A stretch of DNA of 64,000 nt. It comes from Candidatus Alistipes merdigallinarum. GTDB lineage: Bacteria > Bacteroidota > Bacteroidia > Bacteroidales > Rikenellaceae. Within the stretch, counting starts at the first letter, position 1, and each line of letters starts with the position of its first letter. Made by a program: the position numbers and the translations under genes. Location: positions 124,001 to 188,000 of the forward strand of contig DWXH01000019.1 in NCBI GenBank assembly GCA_019119305.1, read 5' to 3'. The notes below the pieces were generated by a model. That model saw only the letters and a program-made list of their open reading frames with translations, had not been told where the DNA came from and did no database searches. Shown in pieces: positions 36,919 to 44,773 of this stretch.

Positions 36919-36991
36919 TGGTCCCCGTGGGGCTCGAACCCACGACCCCAACATTAAGAGTGTCGTGCTCTACCAACTGAGCTAGAGAACC
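36919..36991 (-). tRNA. tRNA-Lys (anticodon CTT)
   Basis: This is a 73-base cloverleaf on the minus strand. Acceptor GGTTCTC pairs with GGGGACC (G-U pairs included), discriminator A at 36919. The D arm is GCTCAGTTGGTAGAGC. The anticodon stem CGACA/TGTTG surrounds loop CTCTTAA, giving anticodon CTT. The T loop is TTCGAGC. No CCA is encoded. Confidence 0.95.
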
Positions 36992-37012
36992 AGATTCCGC
37001 TTAAAAGCGTAG

Positions 37013-37043
37013 CAAAGGTAAAATGAAATTTCGATTTATGCAA
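37013..37043 (-). promoter_or_regulatory. Promoter of tRNA-Lys
   Basis: On the minus strand TTG, 20 bases, TACCTTTG ends 21 bases before the tRNA 5' end: a clear Bacteroidota promoter. Confidence 0.7.
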
Positions 37044-37082
37044 CACTTCCAACGAAAATCGCTTTCGTAAAACAGCCTCTGC

Positions 37083-38351
37083 TTATTCGTATTCGCCGCT
37101 TTTGAGAATCGAAACCTCTTTCGGAGTCAGAAATCTCCATGCCCCGCGTTTCAGCCGTTTCTTCGTCAGTCCCGCAAAATAGACCCGATCCAGTTTCTGG
37201 ACCGAGTAACCCAGTGACTCGAAAATCCGGCGTACGATACGGTTCCGTCCCGAATGGATCTCAATGCCCACCTCCCGACGCGTGTCGCTTACATAGCTGA
37301 TCTCATCGGCGAAAATAGGCCCGTCTTCAAGGGTAATTCCTTCGGCGATTTTAGTCATGTCCGCCTCACTGAGCGGCTTGTCGAGCGTTACTTGATAGAT
37401 TTTTCGTTTGTTGTAACTCGGGTGAGTCAGTTTGCGGGTCAATTCTCCGTCATTCGTGAACAACAATACGCCTACACTATTCTTATCCAAACGGCCGACG
37501 GGGTATACCCGCTCCTCGCAGGCCCCTTTGAGTAGGTCCATGACCGTTTTGTCTGAATGGGGGTCGTCCACTGAGGTTACATACCCTTTGGGCTTGTTCA
37601 TCAGTATGTAGACTTTCTTTTCACCTTTGATGACCTCGCCGTTGAAACGGACTTCATCCTCCGGATTGACTTTTGTTCCCAACTCACTTACGATCTTGCC
37701 GTTTACGGAGATGACTCCAGCTATAATCAGATCGTCAGCTTCCCGGCGCGAGCAGATTCCGGAGTTGGCGATGAAGCGATTCAACCGAATTGCTCCTTGG
37801 GGTTTCGGCGCCTCGAAACGGGGATAGGCTTCGCGACGTGTTTGGGTGCGCGATCCAAATTTGCGATCTGACTGGCCTTTATAACCGGAACCTCCCATGC
37901 GTCTTTCTGCATCCGGAGTCCGATAGGGCTTCCGATTCCCATTTGTACGGTTGAATGGTTTTTGAGATTTTGTATATTTTGGGTTATCTGTTGATTCTGG
38001 ATTGTTCTCCTGGTCGGAGTATCCATATCCGTTCGATGCCTTTTTCTTGTCGTAACGACGCGCCGTTGTACGGGGTTGGTCTGTACGCCGGTTGTCTTTA
38101 GTGAAGTTGGGATTGAATGACCGACGACGATTATCCTCTCTGCGGAAGCCTGTTGCCGATTCATCTTGTCTCTCCGACGATGAAGAGCGTTGGATTCTGC
38201 TCCTTTTGTCCCGGCCAAAAGCGGTTAATACGTCATCTTTGCGAAAAGATCTCCTTGAATCTTCCCGATTGAAGGAGTCTTCGGAACGATCGTTACGGGA
38301 ACGTGATTCTCCGTAAGCCTCTTTCCTGTTTTTGTGATCGAATGATTTCAT
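37083..38351 (-). CDS. Pseudouridine synthase (RluB/RsuA type) with long basic N-terminal extension
   Basis: This protein has 422 residues. The C-terminal about 240 are a standard RsuA/RluB enzyme. An S4 RNA-binding domain (IRLNRFIANSGICSRREADD) precedes the catalytic domain (ILMNKPKGYVTSVDDPHSDK). The catalytic Asp is in YPVGRLDKNSVGVLLFTNDG and KRKIYQVTLDKPLSEADM follows. It would convert a uridine in 23S (RluB) or 16S (RsuA) rRNA; RluB is the more likely. The first about 180 residues are low-complexity, rich in Arg, Lys, Ser, Asn and Asp (KNRKEAYGESRSRNDRSEDS), predicted disordered and RNA-binding. The ATG at 38351 is preferred; 38399 adds 16 residues. Confidence 0.88.
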   Translation of the reverse strand: MKSFDHKNRKEAYGESRSRNDRSEDSFNREDSRRSFRKDDVLTAFGRDKRSRIQRSSSSERQDESATGFRREDNRRRSFNPNFTKDNRRTDQPRTTARRYDKKKASNGYGYSDQENNPESTDNPKYTKSQKPFNRTNGNRKPYRTPDAERRMGGSGYKGQSDRKFGSRTQTRREAYPRFEAPKPQGAIRLNRFIANSGICSRREADDLIIAGVISVNGKIVSELGTKVNPEDEVRFNGEVIKGEKKVYILMNKPKGYVTSVDDPHSDKTVMDLLKGACEERVYPVGRLDKNSVGVLLFTNDGELTRKLTHPSYNKRKIYQVTLDKPLSEADMTKIAEGITLEDGPIFADEISYVSDTRREVGIEIHSGRNRIVRRIFESLGYSVQKLDRVYFAGLTKKRLKRGAWRFLTPKEVSILKSGEYE

Positions 38352-38493
38352 GATCGAAATGAATGAATGGTGATGCGGAAATGTTTCCGCTGACTGCAAA
38401 ATATTTGCTGAAAATGTTATATGTTAACAACGGTCCAAAGGTATGGTATATTTTATAAAATGTCATACTTTTGCAATCTATTTTTCATTGTAT

Positions 38494-39684
38494 ATGAAGT
38501 ACGATTTTGACGAAATAGTACCCCGCGAAGGTACGGATTGCGAGAAATTCGACCTGAGAAATGATATTTTCGGGCGGCCCGACGTCATTCCCATGTGGGT
38601 TGCCGATATGGATTTTACTCCGCCTGTTGAAGTTGTAGAGGCAGTCCAAAGACGGGCGGCCCATCCAATTTATGGATATACCTATCGTTCCGAGGCTTTC
38701 AATCGATCGGTTGTCGGATGGGTGCGGCGTCACGGAGGATGGACCCTCTCTCCCGAATGGCTTGAATATACCCCCGGAGTGGTCCCCGGGATCGTGACAG
38801 CCATACGGGCGTTTACTGCAGAGGGTGATGGGGTGGTTATCCAGCCTCCCGTCTATCATCCTTTTGCCCGTCAGATCCGATACAACAATCGGGTGGTCCT
38901 TGATAATCCCCTTCGGCAGCGTAGTGACGGTAGCTTCGAGATCGACTTCGAGGATCTCGATAGAAAGCTCGCACAGGCAAAAGCCTTTCTGATGTGTAAT
39001 CCGCACAACCCTTCGGGGCGTGTTTTTACAGAGCAGGAGTTGCGCCGGATCGGCGAGTTATGTGAAAAGCACGACGTGGTTATCCTCTCTGACGAAATAC
39101 ATGGAGATTTGGTGTACGAACCGCATCGGCATCTGCATATTGCGGCTCTGGATCCCCGTTTTGCAAAGCGTGCCGTTACGTTTATCGCTCCGAGCAAGAC
39201 ATTTAATATTGCCGGCTTCGCCACGGCGGTGTGTATTGTTCCGGACGAAAAGTTGCACAGGAAGTTGCACGAGGAGTTTATGAAATTCCATATCGATGAG
39301 GGAAATATTTTCGGAAGCATTGCCTTGCCGGTGGCATACGATCACGGAGATGAATGGCTCGAGCAGCTGTTGGCCTATTTGGAGGGGAATATTACTTATG
39401 TTATGGATTTTTTGAGGGGAAAATTACCCTCTGTCGGGTGTACTCCTCCCGAAGGAACCTATCTGATGTGGCTTGACTTCCGGCGTTGGCCGTTGACGCA
39501 CGAGGAGGTGTATCGTTTTATGATTGATCGTGCGGGCATCGGGGTAAATGAGGGTTCGATGTTCGGGGAAGAGGGTCGAGGATGGATGCGTCTGAATATA
39601 GCGACACAGCGTTCGGTAGTGGAACAGGCGATGGACCAACTCTATCGGGCTGCAAAAGAGGCTGGGTATGACCGGATCGTCTAA
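38494..39684 (+). CDS. PatB/MalY-type PLP-dependent C-S lyase (aminotransferase fold)
   Basis: This 396-residue fold-type I PLP enzyme begins MKYDFDEIVPREGTDCEKFD, then VIPMWVADMDFTPPVEVVEA, the characteristic start of the PatB/MalY cystathionine beta-lyase family. The PLP lysine is in APSKTFNIAGFATAV near residue 230. FLMCNPHNPSGRVFTEQEL and LSDEIHGDLVY match the cofactor-binding motifs. It most likely cleaves C-S bonds in cystathionine or cysteine conjugates; aminotransferase activity cannot be excluded. The start at 38494 agrees with the family; the frame is open upstream to 38443. It is monocistronic, with the terminator at 39723-39756. Confidence 0.9.
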   Translation: MKYDFDEIVPREGTDCEKFDLRNDIFGRPDVIPMWVADMDFTPPVEVVEAVQRRAAHPIYGYTYRSEAFNRSVVGWVRRHGGWTLSPEWLEYTPGVVPGIVTAIRAFTAEGDGVVIQPPVYHPFARQIRYNNRVVLDNPLRQRSDGSFEIDFEDLDRKLAQAKAFLMCNPHNPSGRVFTEQELRRIGELCEKHDVVILSDEIHGDLVYEPHRHLHIAALDPRFAKRAVTFIAPSKTFNIAGFATAVCIVPDEKLHRKLHEEFMKFHIDEGNIFGSIALPVAYDHGDEWLEQLLAYLEGNITYVMDFLRGKLPSVGCTPPEGTYLMWLDFRRWPLTHEEVYRFMIDRAGIGVNEGSMFGEEGRGWMRLNIATQRSVVEQAMDQLYRAAKEAGYDRIV

Positions 39685-39722
39685 GTCAATGACTGAATGA
39701 CGGGAGACTGATTATGACATAA

Positions 39723-39756
39723 CAAAAAACCTCTTCGATACCGAAGAGGTTTTTTA
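39723..39756. terminator. Bidirectional terminator
   Basis: AAAAAACCTCTTCG and its complement around an ATAC loop, with a T-run on both strands, lies between the PatB gene (plus) and tRNA-His (minus). Confidence 0.9.
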
Positions 39757-39773
39757 TGGATTTGTATTTGTAG

Positions 39774-39848
39774 GGTGGAAGATGGGACTCGAACCCACGA
39801 CATTCGGAACCACAATCCGACGCTCTAACCAACTGAGCTACATCCACC
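39774..39848 (-). tRNA. tRNA-His (anticodon GTG)
   Basis: This minus-strand cloverleaf includes the extra 5' G (G-1) opposite C73 typical of tRNA-His. The anticodon stem TCGGA/TCCGA holds loop TTGTGGT, so the anticodon is GTG. The T arm is GTGGG/CCCAT with loop TTCGAGT. The acceptor GTGGATG faces CTTCCAC, which leaves a T6-T67 mismatch. CCA is not encoded beyond the CC. Confidence 0.93.
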
Positions 39849-39881
39849 GTGTGTGTCCGGACCTTCCGTCCGAACAGCGTG

Positions 39882-39912
39882 CAAATTTAATACACTTTTC
39901 GATTATTGCAAA
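39882..39912 (-). promoter_or_regulatory. Promoter of tRNA-His
   Basis: On the minus strand TTTG, 19 bases, TAAATTTG is an exact Bacteroidota promoter, 33 bases before the tRNA. Confidence 0.75.
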
Positions 39913-39949
39913 ATTTTATCCACCGATTCTTTTGAAAAGATATTTTGAC

Positions 39950-41386
39950 TTAAAGGTCGGTGATGGGTTTGTACTTCGGTACCAGCGACTTCATGATGCA
40001 CCAGGCGATGATATAAGCCACGGCACAGAATATGAAAGCAACGGCATATCCGGCAGGCTTACCCTCAAATCCCATAAATACAAAGTTGGTTTCGTCGGAA
40101 TAGGTGAAGAGCATCCCGGCTCCCTTCTGGATAAATACCGAACCCAATCCGCCGGCCATTCCACCGATTCCGGTGATCGTCGCAATCGCGTGGCGCGGGA
40201 ACATGTCGCCTACCGTTGAGAAGATGTTGGCCGACCAGGCCTGATGGGCCGAAGCTCCGACGGAGATCAGCAGGATGGGTACCCAATAACTGATGTAGCC
40301 CAACGGTTGGGCCAGCAGAACCACCAACGGGAAGAAGGCGATAATCAACATGGCCCGCATGCGTCCGGCATAGGGGTTCATACCCCGGTTGATGAAATAG
40401 GTCGGGAATTTTCCTCCGAAGACCGATCCGACGACGGTAATGGTATACAGGACGGCGATCGGCCATGCGATTTGGGTGCCTACCATGTTGTATTGTGCTT
40501 TCAGATAAGCCGGAGACCAGAAAAGGAAGAACCACCATACCCCGTCGGTCAGAAACTTGCCGATGGCGAAGGCCCATGTCTGACGATATTTTAGGCACTG
40601 AATGAAAGATGCTTTTCGTGTGACTTTGGGCTCTTCGTCCGCAACTTCTGTTTCTGCCGGTGCGATTGAATCCTGTTCGATGTAGGCGCGTTCGGCTGCA
40701 TTCATGTGCGGATTCTCATCGGGTTTGTGGTAGACGAACTGCCAGATGCCCAGCCAGACGAAGCCGATGATTCCGACTACGATGAATGCCGTCTCCCATC
40801 CCCAGTATTCGGCCATGACCGGAACGGTCAGCGGGGCCACGATAGCTCCGACATTTGCCCCCGAATTAAAAATTCCGGTAGCGAAAGCCCGGTCTTTTTT
40901 CGGAAAATATTCGGCAGTGGCTTTTATGGCTGCGGGGAAGTTTCCTGCTTCACCCAGTGCGAGGACACATCGGCAGATGATGAATGAGGTGACACTGATC
41001 ATCGTGATTTGGGAAACGATATCGGCTCCTTGAGCCAGGCGCAGGGCGTTTGCATCGGCTAATCCGGTAAACATCTCGGTTACGATACCGCATCCTGCAT
41101 GGAGCATGGCTCCGAGCGACCAGATGGCGATGGACCATGCGTATCCCTTTTTCGTTCCGACACGGTCGACAAAACGGCCGGCGAACAACATGGACACCGC
41201 ATAGAAAAAGGAGAAAACGGCTGTGATCGTGCCGTAGTCGTTATCGGTCCAGTGGAACTCCTCTTCGAGAATCGGTTGGAGCAACGACAGTACTTGACGG
41301 TCAAGGTAGTTGACCGTTGTCGCGAAAAAAAGCATCGAGCAGATTATCCATCTGTATCGGGTCATCTTTTCATTCAGTCGGTTCAT
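39950..41386 (-). CDS. exuT: MFS hexuronate transporter (ExuT-like)
   Basis: This 478-residue permease of the anion:cation symporter branch of the major facilitator superfamily has about 12 membrane segments. The loop-1 region reads RWIICSMLFFATTVNYLDRQ and loop 2-3 has FAGRFVDRVGTKKGYAWSIA. CVLALGEAGNFPAAIKATAE matches the family signature RFLLGxGEAGxFPA. It imports galacturonate or glucuronate with a proton. It is the last gene of the uxaC-kdgK-kdgA-exuT operon, 33 bases after kdgA, which supports the substrate call. A later ATG at 41365 could also be the start. Confidence 0.85.
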   Translation of the reverse strand: MNRLNEKMTRYRWIICSMLFFATTVNYLDRQVLSLLQPILEEEFHWTDNDYGTITAVFSFFYAVSMLFAGRFVDRVGTKKGYAWSIAIWSLGAMLHAGCGIVTEMFTGLADANALRLAQGADIVSQITMISVTSFIICRCVLALGEAGNFPAAIKATAEYFPKKDRAFATGIFNSGANVGAIVAPLTVPVMAEYWGWETAFIVVGIIGFVWLGIWQFVYHKPDENPHMNAAERAYIEQDSIAPAETEVADEEPKVTRKASFIQCLKYRQTWAFAIGKFLTDGVWWFFLFWSPAYLKAQYNMVGTQIAWPIAVLYTITVVGSVFGGKFPTYFINRGMNPYAGRMRAMLIIAFFPLVVLLAQPLGYISYWVPILLISVGASAHQAWSANIFSTVGDMFPRHAIATITGIGGMAGGLGSVFIQKGAGMLFTYSDETNFVFMGFEGKPAGYAVAFIFCAVAYIIAWCIMKSLVPKYKPITDL

Positions 41387-41419
41387 GTTTCTGATTTTAG
41401 GTTTGTAGTGTGGTGAAGG

Positions 41420-42091
41420 TTATTTTTTGTAGCGGGAAACAATTTGAAGCGCTTGACTGCATAGTTCCGAGATTGTACTCCATGTTCCCGATGCGATTGC
41501 CTCGGCGGGAAAAAGTTTCGATCCCATTCCGACACAGGTGACTCCCGAACGGAACCAGGCGGAGAGGTTCTCTTCGGTGGGCTCGACGGCACCCGTGGCC
41601 ATCAGCATGCTCCATGGCATCGGGGCTTTGATGTTTTTGACGAATGAGGGTCCTCCGACGCAGCCGGCCGGGAAGATTTTGCACAGATCGCAACCGGCCT
41701 CTTGAGCCGTATTGATTTCCGTAACCGAACCGCAGCCCGGAACATAAGGGATCAATCTGCGGTTGCAAACTTTTGCTATGTCGTCGTGGAACAGCGGGCC
41801 GACGATGAAATCGGCTCCCATCTGGATATACAGTGCGGCGGTCGGGGCATCGACTACCGAACCGGCACCCAATACCATCTCGGGGCACTCCTTACGGGCA
41901 AAACGGGATAACTCTGCAAAAACTTCGTGGGCAAAGTCACCGCGGTTCGTAAATTCGAAGGCGCGTATTCCTCCGTCGTAGCACGCTTTGAGTACCTGTT
42001 GTGCTGTGGTGGGATTACTATGATAAAATACCGGAACGATTCCTGTCGCGGCGATGGTCCCGAGAACCTCTATTTTTGAAAATTTTGCCAT
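41420..42091 (-). CDS. kdgA: 2-dehydro-3-deoxy-phosphogluconate (KDPG) aldolase
   Basis: This 223-residue class I aldolase cleaves KDPG to pyruvate and glyceraldehyde-3-phosphate. The catalytic glutamate is in [15 protein letters not shown] and the Schiff-base lysine in [15 protein letters not shown]. Substrate contacts are in [16 protein letters not shown] and [17 protein letters not shown]. The length is normal. It sits third in the uronate operon, 36 bases after kdgK. The same enzyme is named Eda in E. coli. Confidence 0.94.
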   Translation of the reverse strand: MAKFSKIEVLGTIAATGIVPVFYHSNPTTAQQVLKACYDGGIRAFEFTNRGDFAHEVFAELSRFARKECPEMVLGAGSVVDAPTAALYIQMGADFIVGPLFHDDIAKVCNRRLIPYVPGCGSVTEINTAQEAGCDLCKIFPAGCVGGPSFVKNIKAPMPWSMLMATGAVEPTEENLSAWFRSGVTCVGMGSKLFPAEAIASGTWSTISELCSQALQIVSRYKK

Positions 42092-42127
42092 TTTTTCGAT
42101 TGAGTTTATTGTCTTATGTTATAAAAG

Positions 42128-43165
42128 TCAGCGAACCACGCGTCCCGAACCGTCGCCACGCATCAGAGTCTCGACTTCCGGTACGGTCACCTGATTGAAA
42201 TCTCCGTAGATCGTGTGTTTCAGTGCCGAGGCCGCTACGGCAAATTCCAATGCCTTTTGATCTTCACCATAGGAGAGAAGTCCATAGATCAGCCCTCCCA
42301 TAAACGAATCGCCTCCGCCGACACGGTCAACGATGTCGGTAATGTCGTAAGTGCGGGCCTTGAGCAGCTCCTTGCCGTTCCACAGAACACCGCTCCATGT
42401 GTTGTGGTCGGCGTTTATCGCTCCGCGCAAGGTGATGACGACCTTTTTTGCCCGGGGAAAGCGCAGTTGGAGTTGGCGGCATACCGATTCGAAACGGGCT
42501 CCTTCGACCACTCCTCCCGTTGCCGCGGCATCGAATCCCTCGGGCTTGATGCCGAAGACCTTCTCTGCATCCTCCTCGTTGCCCAGGATCAGGTCACAAC
42601 CTTCGACCAATGCGGGCATTACCTCAGAGGCACTTTTGCCATATTTCCAAAGGTTTTTCCGGTAATTCAGGTCGGTCGATACGGGGACTCCCATGCGGTT
42701 GGCCGTGCGGATCGCTTCGAGGCATACGTCGGCGGCACTTTGGCTGATGGCCGGAGTGATGCCACTCCAATGGAACCAGTCGGTTCCGGTGAAGACCTCC
42801 TCCCAGTCGATCATGCCTGGCTGAATCTCGGAGATCGACGAGTGTGCCCGGTCGTATACGACTTTGCTGGGACGTGCTACTGCCCCTGTTTCGAGAAAGT
42901 AGATCCCCAGGCGTTCTCCGCCGAAAACGATGTACGAAGTACCGACGCCGTGACGTCTCAGTTCGCCGATGCAGCTGCGGGCTATGTCGTTTTCCGGTAG
43001 GCGGGTAATGTACTCGGCCTGCATGCCGTAGTGGGCCAGAGAGACTGCTACATTGGCCTCTCCACCACCGAATGTGGCGATATACGAACCTGCCTGACCG
43101 AAACGTAGCCGATCGGGTGTGGCCAGACGAAGCATGATCTCTCCGAATGTGACTATTTTTTTCAT
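42128..43165 (-). CDS. kdgK: 2-dehydro-3-deoxygluconokinase
   Basis: This 345-residue PfkB-family kinase phosphorylates 2-keto-3-deoxygluconate to KDPG. The start MKKIVTFGEIMLRLATPDRL and FGGGEANVAVSLAHYGMQAE are typical of KdgK. The ATP/anion-hole motif is IVDRVGGGDSFMGGLIYGLL with catalytic Asp. The ATG at 43165 gives the family N-terminus. An in-frame ATG at 43201 overlaps the uxaC stop (TAATG), so translation could begin there by coupling and add 12 residues. It is second in the operon. Confidence 0.94.
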   Translation of the reverse strand: MKKIVTFGEIMLRLATPDRLRFGQAGSYIATFGGGEANVAVSLAHYGMQAEYITRLPENDIARSCIGELRRHGVGTSYIVFGGERLGIYFLETGAVARPSKVVYDRAHSSISEIQPGMIDWEEVFTGTDWFHWSGITPAISQSAADVCLEAIRTANRMGVPVSTDLNYRKNLWKYGKSASEVMPALVEGCDLILGNEEDAEKVFGIKPEGFDAAATGGVVEGARFESVCRQLQLRFPRAKKVVITLRGAINADHNTWSGVLWNGKELLKARTYDITDIVDRVGGGDSFMGGLIYGLLSYGEDQKALEFAVAASALKHTIYGDFNQVTVPEVETLMRGDGSGRVVR

Positions 43166-43200
43166 GATGGTGCTTTTGGTGCGTATTTTGTTATGTGTCA

Positions 43201-44622
43201 TTATTTGGTTGATTGCGTGTCAAATCCGAAATAGTTTTCGGCATTCCGATAACAGATTCCCTCGATCATCTCCCCTATAAAGTCCATTTCGCTGCGTGGG
43301 AGTCGGCCGCTTTCGATGTCGGCTCCGATCTGGTCGCAAAGAATCCGGCGGAAGTATTCGTGTCGGGGATAGGAGAGAAAGCTCCGGGAGTCGGTCAGCA
43401 TCCCGACGAACCGTCCCAGCAGTCCGAACTCCGACAACGTGTCGAGTTGCCGGCGGATACCCCGTTCCTGATCAAGGAACCACCATGCTGCTCCATATTG
43501 CATCTTGCCGGCGATCGAACCGTCGTTGAACGATCCGGCCATCGCTGCCATGACTTCGCAATCTTTCGGATTCAGATTGTATAGAATGGTTTTGGCCAAT
43601 GCATTGCGTCTTTCGAGCCGATCCAAAAATTTGAAACCTGCGGCAGCGATCGGCTTGTCGTCGATGGCGTCGTATCCGGTGTCGGGCCCTAATTTCTCGA
43701 ACATCCGGCTGTTGGGGTTGCGCACCGGGCCTACGTGAAATTGTTGGGTCCACCCCTTCTCGGCATCCATCGAGGCCAGTTCGGTCAGCATACCGCTACG
43801 GAATGTCGCGATTTCGTCGGAGTTTAATGCTTTACCGCTGCGGATGTGGGCAAAAATCCGTCGTAAATCCGATTCTGTATATTCGTCGGATGGGAAGGTG
43901 TCTAACCCGTGGTCGGAAAGCCGGCATCCGTGTGCGGCGAAGAAATCGTGCCGTCGTCGAAGGGCCTCCATCAGTTGATTGTATGTGCCGATCTCCATCG
44001 ATGCAGCCGCGCTGAGACGATCGATATAAGCGTTGAAAACGGCGGGCTGATCTACGGCCAAAAGGCGGTCCGGGCGCCACGTCGGCAGTACGCGTATCTC
44101 GAAATCGCTGTGAGCGATCCGTTCGTGCCACTCCAATGAGTCGGCCGGGTCGTCGGTTGTGCATACGACGCGTACGTTGCACCGGCGCATCAGCGATTGG
44201 GGACGGAATTCGTCGGTCGCCAGCCGTTCGTTACATGCGGCGTATATCTCGGCGCAGGTTGCCGGTGAAAGCGTTCTGTCGATTCCGAAGAGGCGGGCCA
44301 GTTCCATGTGGGTCCAGTGGTACAGCGGGTTCCGCATCGTGTAGGGAACGGTTTCTGCCCACTTGCAGAATTTCTCGTAATCGTCTTTCTCCCCCGTAAT
44401 GTATGCTTCCGGAATGCCGTTCCAACGCATCGCACGCCATTTATAATGGTCCCCGCCTAACCAGGCTTCGGTGATCCCTCTGAAAGGACGGTTTTCTGCG
44501 ATTGTTTGCGGATCGAGATGACAATGGTAGTCGATGATTGGCAAGCCTTCGGCATGTTCGTGGTAGAGTCGGATCGCCGTGTCGTTCGTCAGCATGAAAT
44601 CGGGTCCGATAAAGGTGTTCAT
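43201..44622 (-). CDS. uxaC: Glucuronate (uronate) isomerase
   Basis: This 473-residue enzyme isomerises D-glucuronate to D-fructuronate and D-galacturonate to D-tagaturonate. The metal-dependent hydrolase fold is seen in IIDYHCHLDPQTIAENRPFR, with the HxH metal site, and in RVVCTTDDPADSLEWHERIA. CRLSDHGLDTFPSDEYTESD, LVGRFVGMLTDSRSFLSYPR and AWWFLDQERGIRRQLDTLSE are conserved UxaC segments. It is first gene of the operon, 151 bases from the divergent LacI-type gene. Confidence 0.95.
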   Translation of the reverse strand: MNTFIGPDFMLTNDTAIRLYHEHAEGLPIIDYHCHLDPQTIAENRPFRGITEAWLGGDHYKWRAMRWNGIPEAYITGEKDDYEKFCKWAETVPYTMRNPLYHWTHMELARLFGIDRTLSPATCAEIYAACNERLATDEFRPQSLMRRCNVRVVCTTDDPADSLEWHERIAHSDFEIRVLPTWRPDRLLAVDQPAVFNAYIDRLSAAASMEIGTYNQLMEALRRRHDFFAAHGCRLSDHGLDTFPSDEYTESDLRRIFAHIRSGKALNSDEIATFRSGMLTELASMDAEKGWTQQFHVGPVRNPNSRMFEKLGPDTGYDAIDDKPIAAAGFKFLDRLERRNALAKTILYNLNPKDCEVMAAMAGSFNDGSIAGKMQYGAAWWFLDQERGIRRQLDTLSEFGLLGRFVGMLTDSRSFLSYPRHEYFRRILCDQIGADIESGRLPRSEMDFIGEMIEGICYRNAENYFGFDTQSTK

Positions 44623-44650
44623 GTCCTGTTAGATTTTTTTTGTATGCTCC

Positions 44651-44658
44651 CAAAAGTA
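44651..44658 (-). promoter_or_regulatory. -7 box of the uxaC operon
   Basis: On the minus strand TACTTTTG fits TAnnTTTG, 29 bases before the uxaC start. The position where a -33 TTTG should be (about 44678-44683) falls inside the palindrome, with no TTTG there. Confidence 0.5.
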
Positions 44659-44662
44659 ATAC

Positions 44663-44700
44663 TTTTTTTTATATCGTGCACGTGCACGATATAAAAAAAA
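44663..44700. promoter_or_regulatory. 38-bp perfect palindrome, probable LacI-type operator
   Basis: Eight T, the half-site ATATCGTGCAC, its exact complement GTGCACGATAT, then eight A: every base of 44663-44700 is symmetric about 44681/44682. The core (44671-44692) has the even symmetry and central CG expected of LacI/GalR operators. It lies between the divergent uxaC operon and the LacI-type gene and covers the expected -33 region of the uxaC promoter, so bound regulator would block transcription. Confidence 0.85.
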
Positions 44701-44773
44701 GGTGTGTTGAGAAATAATTTTATATTTTTACGGCAATTTCTCCTGGATTAGGATTCAGAACAAATTGGGACCC

